Notes: generated by a model from the sequence alone, not told the origin. A DNA stretch of 64,000 nucleotides from Novilysobacter selenitireducens (GCF_020026895.1 NZ_JAINZW010000001.1:1-64000), one strand, 5' to 3'. Shown: positions 8,037-16,750, counted from the stretch's first letter. Made by a program: numbers and translations.

Positions 8037-9361
8037 AGGGGCTGAAGCGCGGCGTTCGCCGTGGGGCGCACCACCCGTCCCTGCAACCGCGGGGCGCCGT
8101 CGACCACATCGGTCCACACCACGTGCAGCGCATCGCCCTGCAGCGCCATCTGCGGGAAACCGGTGCCGCGCCCGCGGCCCTGCAGCTTTGCGATCTCGAT
8201 GCGCTGGCGCTCTTCCGAAAGGTCCGGCGCCCAGCGCGCCAGGTGCAGCGACTGCCCGCCGCGGTCCTCGCGCACCCACGCGACCCACGCGTCGTCCGCG
8301 CCCAGCGCGACATCGACACGGCCCTGGACCTGCTCGCCGCGGTCGAACACCACCGGCGCGGCGAACGTGTCGCCGGCGTCCGTGCTGCGTGCGAGTTTCA
8401 GCGTCGGCACGTCGCCGGCGGCGGTGTACCAGGCCACGATCGCGTCGTTGCCGCGCGCGGCGACCGCCGGGCCGTTGACCGGGCAGGCGGGCATCGTCCA
8501 GTTGTCGGCGTGCACCAGTGCAGGCGTCGTCCAGCGGCCACCATCCAAGCGCGCAACGGCAACGTCGCGGATCTCCTCGCGGGTGCGGTCGCGGTAGACC
8601 AGCAGCGGGCCGCGGCCGGTCAGCGCGGCGTCGGTCTGGCAGCAGTCGCAGGTCATCGCGTCCAGGCGCTGTTCGTCCGATCGCTGCAATGCACCGTCGA
8701 TGCGTGCGGTGCGCAGCGTCATCGCGCCACCGCCGTGGCCCTCGTGCGCCTCGTGGCCGCCGGCGGTCTCCCGGCCGTCCAGCCACGCGATGCCCAGCGC
8801 GTCCGTGGACGCGGGCCACAACGACACGAAGCCGTGCTCGGTCGGCGTGCCGTCGTCGTTGACGGTGGCCGGTGCCGACCACGTCGCGCCGCCGTCGTCC
8901 GAGCGCACCAGCGCCACGTCGTAGGCGTAGGTCGCGGCGGCCGATTTCTGCAGCCAGTGCGCCCACAGCGCGCCGTCGTCCGTCGCCAGCAGGTGCGGGG
9001 TGTCGGCCCAGTTGACGAACCAGTCGTCACCGCGCGCGATGTCGCGCGGTGCGCCCCAGCCCGCCGCGTCGTGACGCGCGAAGCGCAGCGCATGGCCGTC
9101 GCCTTCGGGCTCGATCCACGACAGCAGCAGGTCGTTACCCGTCGTGACCAGGTCGGGCTGGGCGGCATGCGCGGCGGCCGTCGGCAGCGGCCACTCGTGC
9201 AGCGACCAGTCGCGTCCGGTGTCGTCCGGCGTGGCCGCCGTGGGTGTGTCCTGCGCGCTGCATGCGGCCAGCGCGACCGGCAGCACCAACGCGCACGCGA
9301 ATGCGGCATAGGGGTTCGCGCAGGCGGCCGCGCGTGCGGCGGCGGAACGGGACGTCGGCAT
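8033..9361 (-). CDS. BNR/Asp-box (sialidase-like fold) lipoprotein
   Basis: 442 residues. The lipoprotein signal is unusually long, with the lipobox LAAC near residues 31-34. The body has beta-propeller Asp-box motifs, for example RSDDGGATWSAP and RSTDAGDTFAAP, as in BNR-repeat and exo-sialidase-like proteins. A distinctive TCDCCQT motif in mid-protein could bind metal. True sialidase activity is not supported, because I do not see the arginine triad arranged clearly. The start at 9361 follows a GGAGCCGCC ribosome site. The stop codon TAG lies inside a repeat element. The gene diverges from crcB across 68 bp. Function unknown. Confidence 0.75.
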   Translation of the reverse strand: MPTSRSAAARAAACANPYAAFACALVLPVALAACSAQDTPTAATPDDTGRDWSLHEWPLPTAAAHAAQPDLVTTGNDLLLSWIEPEGDGHALRFARHDAAGWGAPRDIARGDDWFVNWADTPHLLATDDGALWAHWLQKSAAATYAYDVALVRSDDGGATWSAPATVNDDGTPTEHGFVSLWPASTDALGIAWLDGRETAGGHEAHEGHGGGAMTLRTARIDGALQRSDEQRLDAMTCDCCQTDAALTGRGPLLVYRDRTREEIRDVAVARLDGGRWTTPALVHADNWTMPACPVNGPAVAARGNDAIVAWYTAAGDVPTLKLARSTDAGDTFAAPVVFDRGEQVQGRVDVALGADDAWVAWVREDRGGQSLHLARWAPDLSEERQRIEIAKLQGRGRGTGFPQMALQGDALHVVWTDVVDGAPRLQGRVVRPTANAALQPL

Positions 9362-9382
9362 GGCGGCTCCGGGCAACGGGAT

Positions 9383-9410
9383 GGGACGCAGGGTAAGGTG
9401 CCCGCGTCCC
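9383..9410. promoter_or_regulatory. Inverted repeat in the crcB / BNR-lipoprotein divergent promoter region
   Basis: GGGACGC and GCGTCCC form a perfect 7-bp inverted repeat separated by 14 bases, midway between the two divergent start codons. It could be an operator. I looked for a fluoride (crcB-motif) riboswitch here and did not find one. Confidence 0.3.
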
Positions 9411-9429
9411 CACTGCACGGCGCACGCCG

Positions 9430-9813
9430 ATGAACCTGCACCTGCTCTACGTCGGCCTCGGTGGCGCGCTCGGCGCGATGTCGCGCCACCTGCTGGGCGG
9501 CTGGGTGCTGCACCACACCGCGCAGGGCCGGTTCCCGGCGGGCACGTTCGCGGTCAACGTGCTGGGCTGCCTGGTGATCGGTGCGCTGGCGGGCCTGGCC
9601 GAGCGGCACGCAATGTTTTCGCCGTCGATGCGGGTGTTCCTGTTTACCGGCGTGCTCGGCGGCTTCACCACGTTCTCGGCGTTCGGCCTGGAGACGCTGT
9701 ACCTGCTGCGCCGCGGCGAGACCGGCGTGGCCGCGGCGTATGTCGCCGGCAGCGTGCTGCTGGGGCTGGCGGCGGTGTGGATCGGCTTCCGGCTGGCGGG
9801 TGCGGGACGCTGA
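9430..9813 (+). CDS. crcB: CrcB/Fluc fluoride ion channel
   Basis: 127 residues with four hydrophobic segments, the standard Fluc size. Family signatures are all present: GGALGAMSR near the N-terminus, GTFAVNVLGCLVIG in helix 2, and GGFTTFSAFG in helix 3, which carries the pore Phe and the central Na+ site. It exports fluoride as a dual-topology dimer in the inner membrane. It is a single gene, divergent from the BNR lipoprotein. No fluoride riboswitch could be recognised upstream. Confidence 0.95.
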   Translation: MNLHLLYVGLGGALGAMSRHLLGGWVLHHTAQGRFPAGTFAVNVLGCLVIGALAGLAERHAMFSPSMRVFLFTGVLGGFTTFSAFGLETLYLLRRGETGVAAAYVAGSVLLGLAAVWIGFRLAGAGR

Positions 9814-9818
9814 CGGCC

Positions 9819-10048
9819 GTAGCCCGGGTAAGCGCAGCGCACCGCGCCGAGGCGACACACAGTGACTGTCCGCTACAACGCGCCGCAGCGCGCTGCGCCA
9901 GTGACAATGCCAGCGACATGACCCCGGGTGCGCTGCGCTTACCCGGGCTACGCGGCACGGCGCCCCGGTACTGCAATGCGCCGCAGCGCTGTGCCAATGC
10001 CCGTGCCACCACCCTCCCGGGTGCGGCCGCTGGCCTTACCCGGGCTAC
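9819..10048. repeat. Second GTAG-headed repeat family (GTAGCCCGGG type), three units
   Basis: A forward unit starts at 9819 (GTAGCCCGGGTAAGCGCAGC) and is mirrored by a reverse unit ending at 9951 (GCTTACCCGGGCTAC). A third, diverged reverse unit ends at 10048, three bases before the mnmG stop codon. The sequence differs from the GGAGC repeats elsewhere in the window. The array fills the whole gap between crcB and mnmG. Confidence 0.8.
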
Positions 10049-10051
10049 GCG

Positions 10052-11947
10052 TCACGCCGCCTGCCCGCGTCGCAGCCGCGTGAGGTGCACCAGCAGCAAT
10101 GAGATCGCCGCCGGTGTCATGCCGGCAATCCGCTGCGCCTGGCCGATGCTCAGCGGCCGCACGCGCTCGAGCTTGCCGGCGACCTCCGCCGACAGCCCGC
10201 GCACCTGCGCGTAGTCGAAGTCGGCCGGGATCGGCGTGTCCTCGTGGCGGCGCGCGCGCTCGATCTCCTCGCGCTGGCGGTCCAGATACCCGGCGTACTT
10301 GATGCCGATCTCGACCTGTTCGGCCACGGCCGCATCAATCACGCCGGGGCCGAGCGACGGCACCTGCATCAGCTTTGCGTAATCCAGCTCAGGCCGCTTG
10401 AGCAGGTCGGCGGCGTGGGTCTCGCGGCTGATGGCCACGCCCAGCGTCTCGCCGATCTCGCGCCCCAGCGCGTTGGCCGGGGCCGCCCAGATGCCGGACA
10501 GGCGCGCGTGCTCGCGTTCGATCGCCTCGCGCTTGGCCTCCAGCGCGGCAAAACGCGCATCATCGACGACGCCGAGGTCGCGGCCCACCGGCGTCAGGCG
10601 CAGGTCGGCATTGTCCTCGCGCAGCTGCAGCCGGTACTCGGCGCGGCTGGTGAACATGCGGTACGGCTCGGTGGTGCCGTGGGTGATCAGGTCGTCGACC
10701 AGCACGCCCAGGTAGGCCTGGTCGCGGCGCGGGCACCAACCGTCCAGCCCGCGCACGTGGCGGGCGGCGTTGACGCCGGCCAGCAGGCCCTGGGCGGCGG
10801 CCTCCTCGTAGCCGGTGGTGCCGTTGATCTGGCCGGCGAAGTACAGGCCTTCGATCGCGCGCGTTTCCAGCGTCGGCTTCAACCCGCGCGGGTCGAAGAA
10901 GTCGTATTCGATCGCATAGCCCGGGCGCGTGATGTGGGCGCGCTCGAAGCCGCGGATGCTGCGCACCAGCTCCAGCTGCACGTCGAAGGGCAGCGAGGTG
11001 GAGATGCCGTTGGGGTAGATCTCGGCGACGTCCAGGCCCTCGGGCTCGACGAAGATCTGGTGGCTCTCCTTCTCGGCGAAGCGCACCACCTTGTCCTCGA
11101 TGGACGGGCAGTAGCGCGGGCCGATGCCTTCGATCTGCCCGGTGTAGAGCGGGCTGCGGTCCAGCGCGGCGCGGATCGTGTCGTGGGTCCGCGCGGTGGT
11201 GTGGGTGATCCAGCACGACACCTGACGCGGGTGGTCACTTTGTTGCCCGGTAAACGAGAACACCGGACGCGGATCGTCGCCCGGCTGCTCCTCCATCACC
11301 GTGTAGTCGAGGCTGCGGCCGTCGATCCGTGGCGGCGTGCCGGTCTTGAGCCGGTCGACTACGAAGGGCCCCTCGCGCAGGCGCGCGGCCAGCGCGGTGG
11401 CCGGTGGGTCGCCGGCGCGGCCGGCGGCGTACGTAGTCTGGCCGACGTGGACCTTGCCCGCCAGGAACGTGCCCGCGGTCAGCACCACCGCCGGGGCCTG
11501 GAAGCGCAGGCCGGCCTGGGTGACCACGCCGGTGACGCGGCCGTTCTCGAACACCAGGTCGTCGACGGCCGCCTGGAACAGCGTCAGCCCGGGCTGGGCC
11601 TCGACCGCGCGGCGGATGAAGGCGCGATACAGGCTGCGGTCGGCCTGGCAGCGCGTGGCGCGTACCGCCGGGCCCTTGCTGGCATTGAGGCGGCGCCACT
11701 GGATGCCCGCGGCGTCGGCGGCCCGCGCCATCACGCCGCCCAGCGCGTCGATCTCCTTGACCAGGTGGCCCTTGCCGATGCCGCCGATGGCCGGGTTGCA
11801 GCTCATCGCGCCCACGGTTTCGACGCTGTGCGTCAGCAACAGCGTGCGCGCACCGGCCCGGGCGGCCGCCAGCGCGGCTTCGGTGCCGGCATGGCCGCCG
11901 CCCACGACGATCACGTCATGGCGGTGGAAGTCGGAATGCATGGACAT
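10052..11947 (-). CDS. mnmG: MnmG, tRNA uridine-5-carboxymethylaminomethyl modification enzyme
   Basis: 631 residues (E. coli 629). An FAD-binding [17 protein letters not shown] motif lies close to the N-terminus, followed by the conserved [22 protein letters not shown] region, [11 protein letters not shown], and the [11 protein letters not shown] segment with the family Cys. The C-terminal helical region binds MnmE. With MnmE it installs the 5-substituent on the wobble U34 of several tRNAs. Two in-frame ATGs (11947, 11941) are equally plausible; neither has a clear ribosome site. The gene stands alone here, without mnmE or rsmG. Its 5' end abuts the pilus promoter region. Confidence 0.96.
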   Translation of the reverse strand: MSMHSDFHRHDVIVVGGGHAGTEAALAAARAGARTLLLTHSVETVGAMSCNPAIGGIGKGHLVKEIDALGGVMARAADAAGIQWRRLNASKGPAVRATRCQADRSLYRAFIRRAVEAQPGLTLFQAAVDDLVFENGRVTGVVTQAGLRFQAPAVVLTAGTFLAGKVHVGQTTYAAGRAGDPPATALAARLREGPFVVDRLKTGTPPRIDGRSLDYTVMEEQPGDDPRPVFSFTGQQSDHPRQVSCWITHTTARTHDTIRAALDRSPLYTGQIEGIGPRYCPSIEDKVVRFAEKESHQIFVEPEGLDVAEIYPNGISTSLPFDVQLELVRSIRGFERAHITRPGYAIEYDFFDPRGLKPTLETRAIEGLYFAGQINGTTGYEEAAAQGLLAGVNAARHVRGLDGWCPRRDQAYLGVLVDDLITHGTTEPYRMFTSRAEYRLQLREDNADLRLTPVGRDLGVVDDARFAALEAKREAIEREHARLSGIWAAPANALGREIGETLGVAISRETHAADLLKRPELDYAKLMQVPSLGPGVIDAAVAEQVEIGIKYAGYLDRQREEIERARRHEDTPIPADFDYAQVRGLSAEVAGKLERVRPLSIGQAQRIAGMTPAAISLLLVHLTRLRRGQAA

Positions 11948-12001
11948 GGCGGGCCGGGAGGCGGAGGAAAACCGCATGCGGGGCGGGAATTCTACGTCCA
12001 A

Positions 12002-12011
12002 TCAAGCGCTT
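12002..12011. promoter_or_regulatory. Palindrome upstream of the sigma-54 pilus promoter (possible activator site)
   Basis: A sequence reading TCAAGCGCTTGC contains the perfect palindrome CAAGCGCTTG, about 75 bp upstream of the sigma-54 -24 element. Enhancer-binding activators of sigma-54 usually bind dyads at 80-200 bp. Tentative. Confidence 0.2.
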
Positions 12012-12075
12012 GCGCCCCCGCGCCGTTCATTTTGGCCGGACGTCAAGCAACTGGCACTTGCAATTTGCCGGAAAG

Positions 12076-12092
12076 TTGGCACGGCACTTGCG
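12076..12092 (+). promoter_or_regulatory. Sigma-54 (RpoN) promoter of the chaperone-usher pilus operon
   Basis: TTGGCACGGCACTTGCGA has GG at 12078-12079 and GC at 12090-12091 with exactly ten bases between, and matches the TGGCACG-N4-TTGC consensus completely. The expected transcription start is near 12103, leaving a leader of about 72 nt. A partial copy, CTGGCACTTGC, lies just upstream at 12051-12061. It implies that pilus expression needs RpoN and an AAA+ activator, neither of which is encoded in this window. Confidence 0.8.
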
Positions 12093-12174
12093 ATACCCCA
12101 TACTGCGCCCGCTCTGGGACCCCGGTCACAGATTGAAAGCGACACATATCCGAATTCCTTGGGGAGTGATTCAC

Positions 12175-12663
12175 ATGTCCGTCTTCACCCGTACCGCCTT
12201 GGCCGCCGCCCTGCTGGCCGCCGCTCCGATGGCGTTCGCCGCCACCGATACCGACACCATGACTGTGTCGATCGAGATCGAGAACGCCTGCACCGTCGAT
12301 GCGCAGGACATGGCCTTTGGTGCCCAGAGCGACCTCTCGGCCGGCCTGAACTCGTCCGCCGACGTCACCGTCGACTGCACGAACCAGGGCGCGATCAACG
12401 TGGCCTTCAGCGCCGGCAGCAGCGGCGACTTCGCAAACCGCACGATGCAAGGCCCGAGCGGCGCGACGATCGACTACCAGCTTTACGACGCCGCCAGCGG
12501 CGGCCAGGTGCTGGGCGACGGCACCAACAGCACCGCCACCTTCAGCGGCACCAGCACCGGCACCACCGTCGACACCTTCACCGTCTACGGCATTGTCCCC
12601 GCGCAGGGCGCCAAGCCGGTCGGTAACTACTCCGACTCGATCACCGCGACGCTGACCTACTGA
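12175..12663 (+). CDS. Major pilin subunit, spore coat U (SCPU) domain, CsuA/B-like
   Basis: 162 residues. The signal peptide is cleaved after about residue 22 (AAPMAFA). The mature N-terminus, beginning ATDTDTMTVSIEIENAC, would be the donor strand for the next subunit. Cys about 39 and Cys about 68 fit the SCPU disulfide, and the C-terminus ends with the conserved GNYSDSITATLTY strand. This is the archaic (sigma-fimbria) chaperone-usher class exemplified by Acinetobacter Csu pili. GGGGAG at 12161-12166 is the ribosome site. It is the first gene of an operon with overlapping start/stop codons throughout. Confidence 0.85.
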   Translation: MSVFTRTALAAALLAAAPMAFAATDTDTMTVSIEIENACTVDAQDMAFGAQSDLSAGLNSSADVTVDCTNQGAINVAFSAGSSGDFANRTMQGPSGATIDYQLYDAASGGQVLGDGTNSTATFSGTSTGTTVDTFTVYGIVPAQGAKPVGNYSDSITATLTY

Positions 12664-13379
12664 TGTCCCCGCGCCGCCTTGCGGCGGCGACGGCGCTCAC
12701 CCTGGCCCTCGTGGCCGGGGCGGCGTCCGCGCGCGGCCAGCTCCAGACCCGGCAGACCGGTGTCGACCTCGACGCGGGCGACCGCGCCGGGCGCATCGTG
12801 CTCGCCAACACGGGCGATGCGCCGGTGGCGGCGCAGGTGCGCGTGTACGCGTGGACCCAGGTCGACGGCCAGGACCTGCTGGAGCCGACCGACGCGATGG
12901 TCGCCAGCCCGCCGATCATGGAGATCGCCGCGGGCGGCGAGCAGCTGGTCCGCGTCGTGCGGCCGACCGCGGCAGCCGTCGAGCGCGAGCAGGCCTTCCG
13001 CATCGTCGTCGACGAGCTGCCCGGCCCGGGCGAGGCCGAAACCGGCAGCGCCATCAAGGTGCGGATGCGCTACGTGCTGCCGGCGTTCGTGCGGGCGCCC
13101 GACCCGGCGCCGGCGTCGCTGGACTGCCGGATCGAACCCGGCGCGATGGTCTGCCACAACACCGGTGGCCGGGCTGCGCAGCTCGGCCGCAGCCACCTGC
13201 TGGTCGCGGGCGGCCGCAAGGTCGAGCTGTCGCCCGGCCTGCTGGGCTACGTGCTGGCGGGCAGTACGCGCCGGTTCGAGCTGGACGCCCCGGTGATGGC
13301 CGTGGCGCGCTCGGCGACGCAACTGGAAGTACTCCTCGATGGCCAGCCGGCCACCCTGCCGATCACCCGCGGCCACTAG
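12663..13379 (+). CDS. Periplasmic pilus chaperone, CsuC/archaic type
   Basis: 238 residues with a signal peptide (cleavage near residue 23, ASARG). The first domain shows the chaperone beta-sandwich pattern: RIVLANTGDAPVAAQVRVY, then the SPPIMEIAAGGEQLVRVVR stretch that includes the donor-strand region, then FRIVVDELP. It would hold unfolded SCPU subunits and deliver them to the usher. The start ATG at 12663 overlaps the pilin stop codon (TGATG), so it is translationally coupled. Assignment rests on this pattern and on the operon. Confidence 0.85.
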   Translation: MSPRRLAAATALTLALVAGAASARGQLQTRQTGVDLDAGDRAGRIVLANTGDAPVAAQVRVYAWTQVDGQDLLEPTDAMVASPPIMEIAAGGEQLVRVVRPTAAAVEREQAFRIVVDELPGPGEAETGSAIKVRMRYVLPAFVRAPDPAPASLDCRIEPGAMVCHNTGGRAAQLGRSHLLVAGGRKVELSPGLLGYVLAGSTRRFELDAPVMAVARSATQLEVLLDGQPATLPITRGH

Positions 13380-15717
13380 GCCGACCGCGCTCGCGCTGGC
13401 CCTGGCGGCCGCGCTGGCGGGGCCGGGCGTGGCGTGGGCGGCCACCGCCACGGGCGGTGCCACCGGCGGCGCCATGGCGACCCTCGACGCGCAGCCGCTG
13501 GCCCAGGTCAGCGCTGTGCGTGCGCCGCAGGTGATGTACCTGGACATCTCGCTCGACGGCCGCGTGGTCGCGACGTTGGTGCGCTTCACAGTGGTCGACG
13601 GCGAGCTGTCGGTGCTGCCGTCGGTGCTGACCGATGCCGGCCTGCAGCTGCCCGACGGCCTGCCACTCAATGCCGCGGGCGAGGTCGCACTGGCCGATAT
13701 CCCGGGCCTGGGCGTGGACTACCAGCCGACGATGCAGCGCGTCACGCTGCTGCCCGGCACCGAACTTCGACCGACCCGCCTGCTGGGCTATCGCATCCCC
13801 GCGCCGGTGCAGGTGGACCGCGACCACGGCCTGGTGCTGGACTGGGACGCCTACGGCCGCCACCTCAAGGGCCAGGACACGCTGTCGCTGGGCACCGGCG
13901 CGCGCTGGTTCGGGCGCTGGGGCACGCTGGAGGTCAACGGCGTCAGCCGCACCGGCGATACCGGCAGCGACGGCTACGCGCGGCTCGACACCCGCTGGAC
14001 CTATTCCGACCCCCGGCGCATGTGGACGTGGTCGGCCGGCGACATCGTCTCCGGCGGCCTGGCGTGGTCGCGGCCGGTGCGCATGGGCGGCGTGCAGCTG
14101 CGGCGCGACTTCGGCGTGCGGCCGGACCTGATCGTGCACCCGCTGCCGCAGTTCTCCGCCGACGCCACGCTGCCCTCGTCGGTGGAGCTGTACGTCAACA
14201 ACATCCGCCAGTACGGCGAGGAGGTCGCGCCCGGCCCGTTCGTGCTGAGCGACTTCCCGCGCGTCAGCGGCGCCGGCCAGGCGGTGGTCGTGGTGACCGA
14301 CGCGCTCGGCCGCACCACCCAGACCAGCGTGCCGCTGTACGTCGACTACCAGCGGCTGGCGCGCGGGCTGACCGATTTCTCGTTCGAGGCCGGCGTGCTG
14401 CGCCGCGGCTTCGGCATCGACTCCGACGACTACGGCAGCGACGTGGTCGCCAGCGGCAGCTGGCGCCGCGGCATGCGCGACGACCTCACGCTGGAGCTGC
14501 ACGGTGAGGCCGGCCCCGGGCTGCAGCTGGCCGGCGCCGGCGTAGCCTGGTCGCCGCTGGCCCGCTTCGGCGTCGCTACCGGCAGCGTGTCGCGCAGCGA
14601 GGGCGACAGCGCCGGCACGCAGTGGAGCGGCGGCTACCAGTGGTTCGGACAGCGCGCAGGCTTCGACGTCAACGTGCAGCGCGCCGACGCCGGCTACCGC
14701 GACCTGGGCACGCTCGACGGCGGCAGCGTGCCGCTGCGCGCGCAGGACCGTGCCTCGGCCTGGATGACCGTGCCGCGCGGCTCGCTGTCGGTGACGTGGC
14801 TGCGCTACCGCGACGGCGAGGAGCTGACCGGCCGTACCGTGAGCCTCGGTCTCAGCCAGACGTGGGGGCGTTCGCTGTCGGTGTTCGCCAATGCCTTCCA
14901 TGACGACCGCGCCGGCTCCGGCGTGTCGCTCACCCTGAGCCTGCCGCTGGGCGACGGCCTGGACGGCTCGCTGACCGCCGACCACCGCCGCAGCGACACC
15001 GACCTCACCGCCAACCTGCGCCGCCGCGCGCCGTACGAAGGCGGGTGGGGCTGGCAGGTGCAGGCCAGCGATGACGGCGACGGCCAGGTGGCGGCGCAGT
15101 ACCGCGGCAACGGTGGCGAGTTCTGGGCGGGCGTGGACCGCTTCAACGGCGAGCACGGGCTGTTCGCGCAGGGCATGGGCAGCGTGGTGCTGATGGACGG
15201 CCAGGCCTTCGCCAGCCGCCGCATCTCCGACGCGTTCGCCGTGGTCTCGACCAACGGCATCGGTGACGTGCCGATCCTCTACGAGAACCGCACCGCCGGC
15301 CGCACCAACGACCGCGGCTACCTGTTGCTCTCGGACCTGCGCGGCTGGGAGCGCAACCGCATCGCCATCGACCCCGACGGCCTGGCCGCCGACCTGCGAG
15401 TGCCGGCGATCGAGCGCCTCGTCACCCCGCCCAACGCCAGCGGCATCCGCGTGCCGTTCGCACTGGAGCGCGTGCGCAGCGCGACGGTGACGCTGCTGGA
15501 TGCTGACGGCGAACCGGTGGCTCCCGGTACGCGCGTGCAGCGCGCGGATGGCTCGGAGGCAATCGTGGGGTTTGAGGGGGCTTTGTGGATTGAGGACTAC
15601 CACGAGGGCGAAGCGCTCTCGTGGCGCGTGCAGGGCCTGGAGTGCCGCGTGTCCGCACCCAAGGCCGTGACCGGCCCGACCACCTCTTCGCAATGCCGTA
15701 CGGAGTCCAAGCTATGA
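13339..15717 (+). CDS. Outer membrane usher, FimD/PapC/CsuD family
   Basis: 792 residues, normal for an archaic usher. A signal peptide (about residues 1-34) is followed by the N-terminal chaperone-binding domain, the large 24-strand barrel with plug, and C-terminal beta domains. Recognisable segments include the RPTRLLGYRIP and FGVRPDLIVHPLPQ usher stretches, and VELYVNNIRQYGEEVAPGPF followed by LSDFPRVSGAGQAVVVVTD, both in the plug region. The ATG at 13339 overlaps the end of the chaperone gene by 41 bp. It forms the secretion and assembly pore for the pilus. Confidence 0.93.
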   Translation: MASRPPCRSPAATRPTALALALAAALAGPGVAWAATATGGATGGAMATLDAQPLAQVSAVRAPQVMYLDISLDGRVVATLVRFTVVDGELSVLPSVLTDAGLQLPDGLPLNAAGEVALADIPGLGVDYQPTMQRVTLLPGTELRPTRLLGYRIPAPVQVDRDHGLVLDWDAYGRHLKGQDTLSLGTGARWFGRWGTLEVNGVSRTGDTGSDGYARLDTRWTYSDPRRMWTWSAGDIVSGGLAWSRPVRMGGVQLRRDFGVRPDLIVHPLPQFSADATLPSSVELYVNNIRQYGEEVAPGPFVLSDFPRVSGAGQAVVVVTDALGRTTQTSVPLYVDYQRLARGLTDFSFEAGVLRRGFGIDSDDYGSDVVASGSWRRGMRDDLTLELHGEAGPGLQLAGAGVAWSPLARFGVATGSVSRSEGDSAGTQWSGGYQWFGQRAGFDVNVQRADAGYRDLGTLDGGSVPLRAQDRASAWMTVPRGSLSVTWLRYRDGEELTGRTVSLGLSQTWGRSLSVFANAFHDDRAGSGVSLTLSLPLGDGLDGSLTADHRRSDTDLTANLRRRAPYEGGWGWQVQASDDGDGQVAAQYRGNGGEFWAGVDRFNGEHGLFAQGMGSVVLMDGQAFASRRISDAFAVVSTNGIGDVPILYENRTAGRTNDRGYLLLSDLRGWERNRIAIDPDGLAADLRVPAIERLVTPPNASGIRVPFALERVRSATVTLLDADGEPVAPGTRVQRADGSEAIVGFEGALWIEDYHEGEALSWRVQGLECRVSAPKAVTGPTTSSQCRTESKL

Positions 15718-16697
15718 CCCGGTTCTTCAGTGCAGTCCTGCTGGGTCTGCTCGCGCTCGGAATGCAGGGCACGGCGCGCGGCCAGAGCATCGACTGCAAT
15801 TTCTCCAGCACTGCGCCCGCGCTCGAGTTCGGCACCATCCCGGCTAACCCGACGGTAGCGACGACCACTGCGGGCAATGTCAGCGTCTACTGCTCGGGTG
15901 CTTCCTTGGGCAACCCCGGCACGGTCAAAGCGTGCCTGAAGCTCAGTAACGGCGCCCCCGACAACGCGCTCCTGCCTAACAGGCGGCTGGCCAACGGCAG
16001 CGGCCGCCTCTCCTATCAGGTGTACCGGGACAGCGCCCATACGGAGGTATGGGGAGACGCGACGACTGCCCCTGCCGGTGAAGTATTGATTCCCCTTCGT
16101 CGCACCGGGTTCTTCTTCTGGGAAGGCTCAGCCACCCTCACCTTGTACGGGGCGATCGGTGCGGGCCAAGCCGGACTGACTTCGGGCAACTACCAATCTC
16201 AGATGTCTCTGCAATTGACGGGCGACTTTTCGTCGCAACCGTGTTCTGCCATTGCGAACGTGCTGGATACGGATCGCACGGTGCTCGCCCGCGCCACCAT
16301 CGCCAGCAGCTGCACGGTGGCCGCCAATGACCTGAGCTTCGGCACCCACAGCCAACTCGCCGCTGCGGTGAACGCCAGCACCAGCCTGGGCGTGACCTGC
16401 TCGGTCAATACGCCGTACACGGTGCGGATGGACGGAGGCACCACCGCGAACAACGTCGCCGACCGACGCATGGGATTGAACGGCACCGGTCCTGCTGCGC
16501 AGGGCGTCGCCTACCAGCTGCGGCACACCTCGCCCAACGGGCCTCTTTGGGGTGACGGTACGTCGGGGACCTCGACGTTGGCGGGCACCGGCACGGGCGG
16601 CTCGCAGACGCTACCGGTGTATGGCCGCGTGCTGCCCCAGGCCGTGCCGTTGCCGGGCCAATACGAGGACACGGTCACGGTCACCGTCCAGTACTGA
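15714..16697 (+). CDS. Two-domain SCPU tip adhesin, CsuE-like
   Basis: 327 residues. A signal peptide (about 1-23) is followed by two SCPU-like domains: an N-terminal one (about 24-195) with its own Cys pair, and a C-terminal pilin domain (about 196-327) that closely resembles the major pilin and ends VPLPGQYEDTVTVTVQY. This size and domain order match the Csu tip adhesin CsuE, whose tip carries exposed hydrophobic loops; a strongly hydrophobic TGFFFWEG loop in the first domain is a candidate. Its ATG overlaps the usher stop codon (ATGA). It is the last gene of the pilus operon. Confidence 0.82.
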   Translation: MTRFFSAVLLGLLALGMQGTARGQSIDCNFSSTAPALEFGTIPANPTVATTTAGNVSVYCSGASLGNPGTVKACLKLSNGAPDNALLPNRRLANGSGRLSYQVYRDSAHTEVWGDATTAPAGEVLIPLRRTGFFFWEGSATLTLYGAIGAGQAGLTSGNYQSQMSLQLTGDFSSQPCSAIANVLDTDRTVLARATIASSCTVAANDLSFGTHSQLAAAVNASTSLGVTCSVNTPYTVRMDGGTTANNVADRRMGLNGTGPAAQGVAYQLRHTSPNGPLWGDGTSGTSTLAGTGTGGSQTLPVYGRVLPQAVPLPGQYEDTVTVTVQY

Positions 16698-16723
16698 AAC
16701 ACAAGGGGAGGAAGTCGCCAAGG

Positions 16724-16740
16724 TTGGCACGCTTCATGCG
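16724..16740 (+). promoter_or_regulatory. Second sigma-54-type promoter, downstream of the pilus operon
   Basis: TTGGCACGCTTCATGCGA has GG at 16726-16727 and GC at 16738-16739, again with exactly ten bases between. The -24 block TTGGCACG is identical to that of the pilus promoter; the -12 block is ATGC instead of TTGC. The predicted start is near 16751. No plausible reading frame follows, only a short structured stretch and a strong terminator. Confidence 0.65.
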
Positions 16741-16750
16741 ACACCTTGGG

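Noticed and set aside
9362-9429. Fluoride riboswitch before crcB
   Set aside because: The 68-bp gap is short and the conserved crcB-motif blocks are not present; only a simple inverted repeat is seen.
12051-12068. A second sigma-54 promoter just upstream of the first (CTGGCACTTGCAATTTGC)
   Set aside because: The GG to GC spacing is twelve bases, not ten, so it is probably a partial duplicate or activator-related sequence.
10244-12136. Long plus-strand open frame opposite mnmG
   Set aside because: Same GC-bias effect; mnmG on the other strand has full-length family conservation.
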